Assembly (NCBI GenBank): GCA_022432975.1
Contig: CM039508.1
Span: 21,035,213-21,099,212 of the forward strand
From: Begonia masoniana
Taxonomy: Eukaryota; Streptophyta; Magnoliopsida; Cucurbitales; Begoniaceae
Length of the DNA stretch: 64,000 bases
Reading direction: 5' to 3'
Below are positions 47,726 to 57,595 of the stretch, in pieces (position 1 is the stretch's first letter; each line of letters opens with the position of its first letter). Under the pieces are notes generated by a model that had not been told where the DNA came from, did not search any database, and saw only the letters and a program-made list of their open reading frames with translations. Position numbers and translations under genes: made by a program.

Positions 47726-48659
47726 TTCGCGAACCACAGTTGACGTGTGTGCAAGCTTGCTGCATTTCGGACAACAGGTAAGTTCATACGTATTGGTTTG
47801 GCCCTTAAGGCCCTACAATATGGAGATACTAGGTTTTGGTTCGGGTAGTTAGGTCGTAGGTTATGTTTTGAGTAAAACTTGTTCAGTTTCATGTTTACTT
47901 TTATCCTGTCGCCTGTATATGTTAAGTTTAAGCATCGTATCTGTTCATGCATACACGTTTTCTGGAAAACCATGTAAATATTTTTCAGCACCAAATTTGA
48001 AGTTATGAAAATTAAAATGTGAAGTAATGTATGGTTAAGTGTGGACGAGGACTGACATCCTGTCATGTACTCCTGTTGTGGCATGTACTCCTGTTGCGTC
48101 AGCTCTTCTTCCCACTTATACCTTCATGTCCAGTGAAACGTAATGTAATGTTCATGTATTTGAAAAAATGTTCATGCACAGCATATGCATCATTGTATTT
48201 CATGTTCTTAATGAGCTTTAGGCTCATAGTTGAACTCCCTATTGTAGGTATGGATCCTCCAGATGAGGACTTTGTGCCTCAAGATGATGATTAAATGAAG
48301 TTGGCGGATCGAGCTCATGGGGATTGGTTGCTGCAGTCAGACAAATGTTATTCTTGTGAGAATGTATTTTTGAATGTTATGTCAAGTCCTGTATAGCTTT
48401 TGAAATCTTAAAACCGATGTATAGAATTCGTGTTGATGTTTTAAAACCTCTGTTTTGACAGTTGAATGTATGTATGTTTCGAAATATTCTGAAATTGCTT
48501 GGGATTTTCTTTTTTAGGTTGTGCATGAATTTTCTCTGATTTTAGAGCTATCCATACAGTCTAGTTTCTTAAACTTCTGTCATGTTTTCTGATATGTGCA
48601 AAATCATGTTTTGAATCGGTTTCTGAAGTTGAAGTTTTTATGCCTTCTGTTTTCATGTC

Positions 48660-49165
48660 TTCCTGTTAAAACAGTCGTCCATTCTGCTTTTTAAAAATAG
48701 TTGTCCATTTTGCCTTTAAAACAGTCGTCCATTTTGTCATTTAAAAACAGTTGTCCATTTTGCCTTTAAAACAGTCGTCAATTCTGCCCTTTAAAAACAG
48801 TTGTTCATTCTGCTTTTAAAACAGTCGTCCACGCCTTCTGTAAAACAGTCGTCCACGCTTTCTGTAAAACAGTTGAATGCCTTTAAAAGAGTCGTCCATT
48901 CTGCCCTTTAAAAACAGTTGTCCATTTTTCCTTTAAAACAGTCGTCCATTCTGCCATTTAAAAATAGTTGTCCATTTTGCCTTTAAAACAGTCGTCCATT
49001 CTGCCCTTTAAAACAGTTGTCCATTCTACCTTTAAAACAGTCGTCCACGCCTTCTGTAAAACAGTCGTTCACGCCTTCTGTAAAACAATCGTCCACAGTT
49101 TCTGTAAAACAGTCATCCACAGCTTCTGCACTTCTGTTGTCCACAGCTTCTGCATTTCTGTTTTC
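48660..49165 (+). repeat. Minisatellite of GTCGTCCATTCTGCC type
   Basis: About twenty imperfect units, 22-27 bp, of AAAACAGTCGTCCATTCTGC and shorter CACGCCTTCTGTAAAACAGT forms. Different in sequence from the minisatellites of neighbouring LTRs. Confidence 0.85.
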
Positions 49166-49271
49166 CATTTTATGTCTTTGATCTTATGTCTGGCCATTTT
49201 AAAAGTTAAAAAAAAAAATAGTCCACGTTTTAAAATGTCCCGAGTGAGGCTCTTCGGCCCTGATCAGGTCC

Positions 49272-49289
49272 GGGGGGGGGGGGGGGGGG
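49272..49289 (+). repeat. Poly-G tract at LTR end
   Basis: Eighteen consecutive G just before the terminal GTCGTCATA. Related LTRs have only GTCGGGGGTCG at this place. Confidence 0.85.
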
Positions 49290-49301
49290 TCGTCATAGTT
49301 A

Positions 49302-49314
49302 TGGTATCAAAGCC
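49302..49314 (+). other. Primer binding site
   Basis: TGGTATCAAAGCC, identical to the PBS at 32482, four bases after the LTR. Confidence 0.85.
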
Positions 49315-49385
49315 ACCAGGTTTTAAAAGCGATTCTGTAAACTGTCTGACTGCGCAATCCACCACGTGAGATCGCTCCACTAACC

Positions 49386-49455
49386 GTAAGTGTTTAAGTT
49401 CCCGTAAAAGTTTTGTTTACTAAATTTAGTTATTTTGTTTATAGGATTTACATAG
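49386..49455 (+). other. Intron-like segment between PBS and gag
   Basis: Donor AACC/GTAAGTG, acceptor TTACATAG/AAATGG two bases before the gag ATG; 70 nt, homologous to 32567-32633. Confidence 0.45.
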
Positions 49456-49457
49456 AA

Positions 49458-49697
49458 ATGGTTATTGGACACCAAGGTGAGCCAAATGATAGGGGCGACG
49501 CCCTTGATCGTTTAAACAAGTTGGTCGGCGTTCAGTCTCGCATGATGGAGGGCATGATGGCTGATAATGGGAACAATAACCGTGCTAATGCTCCACGTGA
49601 CACTAGTGGAGAGAGATTCTGGCAACTCCAACCGCCTATGTTTGATGGATTATCAACAGATCCTGCTCACGCAGAAGAATGGATCCGACAGATCGAA
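49458..49697 (+). pseudogene. gag N-terminal fragment cut by another LTR
   Basis: 80 residues in frame: [66 protein letters not shown]. Aligns with the first part of the gag at 32636 and lacks its ten-base deletion. It ends where TGTAACGACC begins at 49698; the rest of the gene is not found in this window. Confidence 0.85.
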
Positions 49698-49763
49698 TGT
49701 AACGACCCCGTCAAGGGCCGAGACCAATTCATACTTTCGTGGGACATTTTCTCTAAATTTCTC

Positions 49764-49767
<4 letters not shown>

Positions 49768-49834
<67 letters not shown>
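49768..49834. repeat. (TA)n microsatellite
   Basis: Over 30 uninterrupted TA units followed by degenerate TATGTATATATTTATG. Confidence 0.95.
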
Positions 49835-49836
<2 letters not shown>

Positions 49837-50169
49837 GTATATATATTTATGTATATATTTTTTTCTACTTCAGAACTCATAAGAACTTTAAGCCATTTGC
49901 ATAACTGAGAGGACTCGACCCTTCGAGAACTCGACTTCCCGATAAGACTGTTGTCATGCTATATCAGAGAATAGAGCGACAATGCTCGGACATCAGCCAC
50001 ATAACTAAATCGGGCAGAAAAGACGTGCACTCAAATCACCCAACTCCATCGTCCTCGGGCTGCATGGATTTGCAGACATCCACCGATCAACATGTGTACC
50101 CCACGTGCCACATTAAACTTAATCTGATCATTAAATGACAAGACTTATACACACTCAATCTGATAGAAT

Positions 50170-50490
50170 AAACAACATCATCCGATTGACATGTGTATCC
50201 CACTTGACACATTAAGACTCCATCCGATCGCTAAACGACAAAACTCATATACACTCATCTGATAAAATAAACAACATCATCCGATAGAAGACATCATCCG
50301 ATAGAAGACATCATCCGATGGAAAACATCATCCAATCGCTAAACGACAAAACTTATATACACTCATCCGATAAAATAAACAACATCATCCGATGGAAGAC
50401 ATCATCCGATCGCTAAACGACAAAACTTATATACACTCATCCGATAAAATAAACAACATCATCCGATAGAAGACATCATCCGATCAACAG
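50170..50490. repeat. Minisatellite of CATCATCCGAT type in LTR
   Basis: Short units (ACATCATCCGATAGAAG, 17 bp) and longer units with CGCTAAACGACAAAACTTAT and ATACACTCATCCGATAAAAT. A further family-specific LTR minisatellite. Confidence 0.85.
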
Positions 50491-51294
50491 GAAACCTTAA
50501 CTTATCAAACGACTTAAACGGACAGAAACATCCATCGACGGACATGAACCCTTGACATTTACCTATAGAGAACATCCTGAATTTCACAACTCCCAACACG
50601 ACTAACACAAACTTGTATAGACACAAACCATAGACATATTCTGAGTATGCATAGCGGAAGACTTAAATAAAACAGATCATTCACAACTCATAAATCAGTC
50701 AGACAAGTTTACTAGAATTCAACGTTTTTAAGAAGAATCCCTCCTACTTAAACTTCAATATTCATAAACCTTACTAACATTATATGAGCAATAATCACGG
50801 GTCATAATCGCCTTCCCAGCCATACACTGTAACCCTGAGCACATCCAGCAACCAGCCTTAGACTTCCTCATTGAATTTGGAATCCTCACCTGTTAATTCT
50901 TCACCTACATCATAAGGTTTAAACTATAAGCCTAATGCTTAGTAAGGAATGCAATGCTAACACATATGCATGAATACACAGTTTAAAGAAACTCATGCTC
51001 ATGAATCTTTTCTTGTTCTTGTTCATATTCATGTTCATATTCATCATTCATATTCATCATTTACATTGTATGGATTAAGAAAGGATTTGTGCCGGTAAAG
51101 GGGGATCGACAGTGAAAGTGTATATAGTCCCTTGCAGGTCGTATTCTTTGGTCCCTCTTTTGGACAGTGACATACGCCAAACCACCCTCAACCCTCTCAC
51201 AATCCATGTTGCATAGGTTTCCTATTCATATCTTGTTCATGAGAGAAAACATGCACTTAAAACACTTTCATATGCTTGAGAAACATTCGTGCAT

Positions 51295-51394
51295 NNNNNN
51301 NNNNNNNNNNNNNNNNNNNNNNNNNNNNNNNNNNNNNNNNNNNNNNNNNNNNNNNNNNNNNNNNNNNNNNNNNNNNNNNNNNNNNNNNNNNNNN
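51295..51394. other. Assembly gap, 100 N
   Basis: Exactly 100 N, so a placeholder of unknown true length. It falls inside an LTR. Confidence 0.98.
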
Positions 51395-51453
51395 AAAAAA
51401 TTATTTTATTTTCTTTCTTTCCAATTTTCCCTTAACCAAATCCCGGTGTTACA

Positions 51454-54345
51454 ATCTAACCCTCCTTACAAAAATTTTTGTGGCATGGATAGTCCTCAAT
51501 GTACCCATCTCACCTCCATACCCTTACTCATCTATCGGTTACTACATACACAATTCTGTCTTACCTATTCTGCACCCAATACTCCGAAGGCGTTCATTCA
51601 ACTATAATCTAATCCAGACCCTCACACCCTTCTAACTAATTCTCGACTCGATCTTTTCTCTAGCTAAGTTCATTATTATTCCGCACGCTTTATCTTCTGT
51701 GTCTACAACTAGTCATACCACGACCACTCTCTATGCTACCCCCCCTTTGAAGACTCTCAACTTAATCCTTGTCCCTAGTAATTTCTTACGACAGATCTCG
51801 TGACTAAGTTTACTCGTCACTAATTACTTTCTAATGCAGACACGTATCCATCAACAATCTCAAAACCTCCAAAAACATCTCATAGCAATAACACTAGAAC
51901 CCATCTTAGTTTTAGATTTCAAATTCCTTTCGATCTTACTATCGCATCTTACATCTGTTTACCTCGCACCTCATTCGAACTCATTTCACATATTCTAATT
52001 CACTATAACCATCGCAGGACGAACTGATTGTTTCATTCACTCCAAATGGTCAACTCTCCACAACACTAAGTTGGGTTCATTCTAAACTATACACCCCACC
52101 GCTCAATAATGCCCTACATTATGACTTCACTAATTTTCTACATCTCCCAAACTTTTCATTTTTTCCTACCTTTGTCTCCCGCTAGCTTGATATCTTTTCC
52201 AACTTAATTTCAACTCTAACTTCTCTACTCCAATGTTCATCAACACTGAGATAAACATCTTAATACCGTAACACTAGAACGCATTACATAAACATCTTAC
52301 CATAAAGCCATAAGTTTTACTTTCTTCTACTCTACCTCTCTTCTCATACTATCATTCTATCCGTCTTACTCTGCACTCGTCTTACATTCACTATGCTCTA
52401 TTTGTCTAACTCCTCCAATTTCAGTCATTACCAAACACTTCAATTCTTAGTCTTAAACGATCATTCCGACTTTACCTCGACAACCGAATGATATTTCCTG
52501 CTCGTCCTTTCGACCTCAAACGCCCTTCGTGTCTGCCTATCCCTATTCATCTCTCCCATTAGAATTTACTAATTTCGCACTTCGTCCCTTTACCCACTAA
52601 CATAGTTTTAAAAACGCATACTTAGTCTAATTTCATATAATGTACTCTTACACAGTTTATTAACTTTTAACTTAATCACGCCTCACCTATCTCATGTAGG
52701 GCTAACTCTCTATCCTAACTCTCTCTCTTACTTTACCTATCTCCTTTCTATATCCATCCAAAATTATCAATTTAATCTCATCGTTCTTCTAACTTAACAT
52801 CTCCCACCCTCTACTAATACTCGAGTTCTCATTCACATCTCACTCTTCATGCTCGCCAACTCTTAAGCTTATCCACTCTTCTATCTATTTAACGACATTA
52901 GCAGTTTCGACCATTCGTTTCATACATACGAGTCGAACCTATAACCTTTCTAACTTAACATTATCCCTAAATCACTCACACAGTTTTCGTGCAATATCTC
53001 GTTCCTCTCATTCCAGAAATTCGCTAATTCCTCATATCTTACAACCGACAATTACTTAAGTTCAGACCTCAAATCTACCTTCCTCTTTCTATACGACTTC
53101 TAATTTCCTCTTAGTTTCGTACTCTAATACAATTATCTAAATTTCCCCCATGATCTCTTCAAAATTTTACTAACGAATTTATGTTTCTATAGTCCTCCAA
53201 TTCGTTTTAAATATTCCCCTAACTCTCGTTACAACAAGTCGCCCAACAACCCTCCTTGTTTTGCAAACTTGTTGTAGCCCAATTAACACCCTAAATCTCA
53301 ATCTCCTACCTATTACCTTTCGACATAGATACCACTCTCATGATCACTATTTCTCCTAACATCGCGGCAACAATTAATATAAAACTCAAGAACTTTATTT
53401 AATATACAAGCGGCGAAGATTTTTCTCTACTTACCTCAAACCTCTAAGTTTCTAAGTTATTCCAAGTTATTCCAAACCTATATCTTCGGCTCCCAATCCT
53501 AGGTCGAATAACACCACAAAACAAAACACAGCACGTCCACTACTTCTTGTCACGCCTAAATTCTCCTATACAATGCCGGTTGAAAACTTTTAAGAACATA
53601 CGCATTCTCGTTTCACCCTCAATGCAGTAATCCCTTAAGATAGTACCTATACCCTAAGCTCCAATCAATTTTCCAAACGAATATCACCTAGCATCTTCTT
53701 GCCCCTTTAATACCTCATATTTATTGGTTTCCTAGCTCTAAGGAAATCTCTAACTTTTAATTCCCGAAATTTAGTACCTGTCTATGGCTCACGTTCACTC
53801 CACATTGTTTCATCCCATCTTGTTAACCCCCCTTAACCACTTAGGCTCGGCTCCCCCTCTTTTTTTCTTGCAATAAAGTTTTTAGAATCTTCCTCCAACG
53901 GAATACCAATTAAGTATTTCAAATTCTCAAAAATTCTCCAAATTTAGAATCAGTTTCGTTTCTCCACACAAAACTGACCCCCCAATCATTTACTTAAACT
54001 AACCCTTGACTACAGTTTATATCTGTAATAGTTACGTACCTCTAAATATCTCACCTGGCTATCTTGTCTTATCCACATACTTACTAAGGGTCTCTTCAAT
54101 GATTTAAGACCTCTCTTCAAATCTTTTCTCACATAAGATGTAACTTTTTAAGGGAACTCCTCCAAAATTTTCTCACGCTCTAACCTTAAATCCATCCTAC
54201 TTATATCTATTCTATAACGGATGTTACCTCTTGTCTGTTTCGTTTTTCAGAAGTAAATTCCCTAACTATTCGCTATCAGTTCACTATGTAAAACCCTGTC
54301 TATAAGTTGATTGGTTCATGGGTCCACCGAGGTGGGTCCCGTGTT
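51454..54345 (-). other. Degenerate, G-poor region, probably decayed retroelement interior
   Basis: The plus strand is rich in C, T and A and poor in G throughout. A polypurine tract borders it at 51454-51470 (minus strand GTAAGGAGGGTTAGAT), so on the minus strand it should be the 3' internal part of a gypsy element. I could not find RT, integrase or protease motifs in it. A piece near 53370-53430 resembles LTR sequence. Confidence 0.4.
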
Positions 54346-57300
54346 TGTAAGCCCCGCCCGGTTCTTTCTTTTTCCCGGGTTTTAGATTTTTCTCCCACAT
54401 AGAAGTGACATTTTTCTGTGTTAAATATACCAAATCAAGACCTTTTTTAATAAACGGAAAGGTTTTATAGAACCCTTATGACTAATAGAATTGTTAGGAG
54501 AAAGTAATGAAAGTTTAGAAATCCAAATCAAGGTATACGGTCAAGTTTTCCGTTTTTTCACCCTATCGTTTTAATTCGTAAAATAGTAAATTAAATCTCG
54601 TTATGAAAAACGACGAAGGTTTATTAGAGCCCTAGTATAAATTGGTAGTATTTGAGGAATAAGAAAATTTTGGAGAAACCAACCGATAGTCGAATGATAG
54701 GATAAACGAAAAACCAAATGGGGGCAAACTTGTAATTTAACAGTGTTAATTGATTAAAATAGAAAATTTCCCCTCCTTCCCACTAATTCATTCTGAAATT
54801 TTCCAGAGAAGGAACCTTGGCGACTTCAGCTTCTCCACGGCGACGAGCTTCAATCGCCGATTCTCCACTCCGATCATCAAACGTCTGCAGTCTTCCTCTT
54901 CCCCTCGAGATTCTGGGAAGTCTCTAGATTTCTGATGTATTTCCCTTGGATTTTTAGAGATTTTAAACCGTTTAGGGTTCCGTAGGGATTTCGTAGAAAT
55001 AGCCCGGGTTTTGTTAGAATAGGTATTTATCGCTTTATTGATAATTAGTGAGAATTATTGGAGGATGGTTGAGTATTGGTTGATATTAAATGTGCAAACT
55101 GGAACTGTGGAGCTTCGGTGTTTTTGATTTGCTTACCATTCTTCGGGTTTGGTTTTTGAATGAGTTTCACCGTTTGAAAAGTAGACATTCTAAGGAGCTC
55201 GTAGCTGCTTGAATCATCAAATTTGGACATCTATTCAATTTATGACAAATTTTCGAAGTTGGACGAAAAGTAATGATTTAAAAACAGAGCGTTCGGTTTT
55301 AGTTTTCTGCCAGTATATTGAAGGACTTTTGATAAACGAGTTTAACATTGAAAGTAGACGTTCTAAGGAGTCCATAGCAACTGAATCATCGATTTCGTTA
55401 AGAATTGGTTTAGTTATGAATTTTCAAAGTTTAAGTAAAATAGTAAAGCGAAATTTCGGCCGGTCACTGTTCTGATGCATTTTGACCATCCTTCTGATTT
55501 TATTTCGCAAACTGTTTGTGGGTTAAATTAGATACTTTAAGAAAGCCGTGCTTTTGGAATCAAGCCGTTTCGACATTTGTAGATGAAGTTATAATTTTTC
55601 GAAATTGGTTCATGTTTCGAGCTAGAATCTTAGTCTTTGTGATTTAAGTCAACTGATTTACTTGTGCTGGTTTGAAATGCTTCATTTAAAGTGCCACACA
55701 TGTTGATGTTCTTGTTGGATTAGATGGCTTGGAATTGTCGATGTTTGGTTTTAAAACTAATTGCATTGAGATGATTCAATTGGAGATATTGATTTTGAAG
55801 TTGATGTGTTTTAGGTTTCAAGTTACAAAAAGAGATTCGTCAAGTTAAATTCATTTGCTAAGGACGCGAGGTAAGTCTCTGTGACTTGTTTGGCCGTCTT
55901 GGCCTACACCATAAGAATTGTGTCGATTGAGGAATTGGAGATGAATTGTGTTTGGGTAGACATCTTGGGTAGTTAGGTTACTTTAAGTTATAGAATGTTT
56001 AGTGTTTGTTGATTGTTAATGCTTTATTTTCATTGTTTTGTTATTGTTATTGTATCGAGCATGTCCATGCATTGTTTTCTAAGCACGCATGCAAAATGAA
56101 TTTCAAAGCACTTTTACATGGAAAAAAGTAAACAAAGAAAGTAAATGAATGCAAAGATAGTCACGCTGGGTGCGGTGGTTCAGGCATGGCTGTCGGAGGA
56201 AGCATGCTTTCCTCTCGGTTAGATCTGAGGGACTATCCAATCGCAGGATGTGCCACTCCTATCTAACGAGAGTGAAGCCCCGGGTGACCCATAGAAACCC
56301 AAAGAAAGAAATGAAAAAGAAATGAAAAGAAAGCATGGTTTGAAAGAGCATAGCATAGCATACATTTGCATTCACTTAGATTTACTGAGCCTCTAGCTCA
56401 CGTGTTAAATTCTATGATGTAGGTGGTATTTAGACAGGTGAGGAAGACGTCCATCCGCCTGAAATATGAGCATGTTGAAGGAGGAGGCCCGTGGGAGTGC
56501 GCTGGCAGTCGGGGCGTGATTTTGACCCGTGGGGACATAGGTAAATGTTTTAGGAATCGATGGATAGAATATGGGAAATATGTATAGTTATATTTTAGGA
56601 TGTTTTGGGTTTGGATGGATTATATATCGTGTTTTGGAAATTAAAAGGATTTTTGTAATGCTTTAACTATTTTCAAACAGGAGGATATGTTAAACTTTTA
56701 AACGAAACCACGAGGTTCGTTTTTACGAAATAGGTTATGTTTATTTGTGTTTTGAGTCGATGGACGAGTGATCGTTAGCGTGAGTAATGTATGTGAGAGA
56801 TAGGGTTATTGTGTAGAAATGTGTTTGTGGAATGTGATGGAGTGCGATGAAGGAAGAAGAAAGGGGAGGAGTGTGTGTTGTGTGATGAGAGTTGTGAGTG
56901 TGAAGTGCAGGGCGTGAGGAAATGAAGAAAGAAGGAAAAGAAAAGGTGAGAGGCGACTGTTCGCAGAGGGAAAGGAGTTGGAACGCAGAACTCTCTAGTT
57001 TTCCAGAGAGTTTGGCGACCGTACGCGGGTAGAGTGGCGTACGGTCGGCTTGAAGGTCAGATTTCACGTTCTGGAAACAGAACGTGAACCGACCGAACGC
57101 TAGAAGATGAGCGTTCGGGTGGCTGTGCGTGGGGCGCTCGAACGCCTATCGTCAGGCGTTCGGTCGCCTATGGTTTTATGGGCCGAATTGACTCTTCAGC
57201 CCCTCCCTTGCTTCGGTGCTCTTTTGTCTCAAATGGCCGATGTTTAATTGTTATTTAATTGTTTATTTTAAATTGATTTGAGAATTTAAAATGAGTCTTC

Positions 57301-57424
57301 CAATTATTTTCCAAACGATTTCAATAATTTTTAATTCCGCTTAACGTTATGAGATCTACTTAGGTATAAAAAGAAAATTTTAAATTTATCGGGAATTTCG
57401 AGGAATAGTTTAAGGGTCGTTACA
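54346..57424 (+). mobile_element. LTR, plus strand, probably solo
   Basis: TGTAAGCCCCGCCCGG...GGGTCGTTACA, 3079 bp. Flanks GTGTT and TCGGT do not match, so no target duplication. Middle exon 55815-55870, intron 2 55871-56422 (GCGAG/GTAAGTC to GATGTAG/GTGG). Pairing motifs 55904-55919 and 56408-56422 (14 of 15 plus a bulged A). The middle exon shares GTTTCAAGT and TTTGCTAAGGA with the LTR at 15388, although the rest differs. Confidence 0.65.
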
Positions 57425-57595
57425 TCGGTACTCACGATATGTTCGTTCTACTCCTGAACAAGGCTAGACAATCTAATCTCAGTTAACTAACTAAAGGTAA
57501 AAAAATACTTACAGTCGGTGAAGCACGTTGCACGGTGGCCGGCATTGTCGGGTAATCATTTGAACGACACGACCATTTATGCTCTGATACCATCT
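57425..57595 (-). other. Leader of a minus-strand gypsy element
   Basis: Minus strand: PBS TGGTATCAGAGC (57581-57592), then leader with donor GACT/GTAAGTA at 57512 and acceptor-like TTGTCTAG at 57464. Cut at 57424 by the plus-strand LTR before any gag. Confidence 0.7.

Larger units (their letters stand above)
47458..49297 (+). mobile_element. 5'-truncated LTR of a gypsy element
   Basis: Homology to the LTR at 41213 begins at TTTGACGAACTAAATAG, so roughly the first 130-250 bp are missing. Ends CGTCATA (a CGTCACA variant) followed by a PBS. Exon 1 and the middle exon are joined directly at 47724/47725; intron 2 is present (47778-48247, AACAG/GTAAGTTC to ATTGTAG/GTATGG). Pairing motifs 47813-47825 and 48235-48247 match at 12 of 13 with both sides changed relative to other families. 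Confidence 0.85.
49698..51453 (-). mobile_element. LTR (minus strand) containing an assembly gap
   Basis: On the minus strand starts TGTAACACCGGG at 51453 and ends GGGGTCGTTACA at 49698. The sequence just outside the start, GTAAGGAGGGTTAGAT, is a good polypurine tract, so this should be the 3' LTR of a minus-strand element lying to its right. Acceptor-type motif on the minus strand at 50905-50919 (CTTATGATGTAG/GTGAAG); its donor-side partner is not visible. Contains a TA microsatellite (49768-49834), the CATCATCCGAT repeat and 100 N. Confidence 0.7.

Noticed and set aside
48660..50490. CRISPR-like arrays
   Set aside because: Units are contiguous imperfect minisatellites inside plant LTRs, without distinct unique spacers or cas genes.
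56741..57067. 108-residue minus-strand frame
   Set aside because: Lies inside an LTR; Thr/His/Ser-rich low complexity with no recognisable domain.
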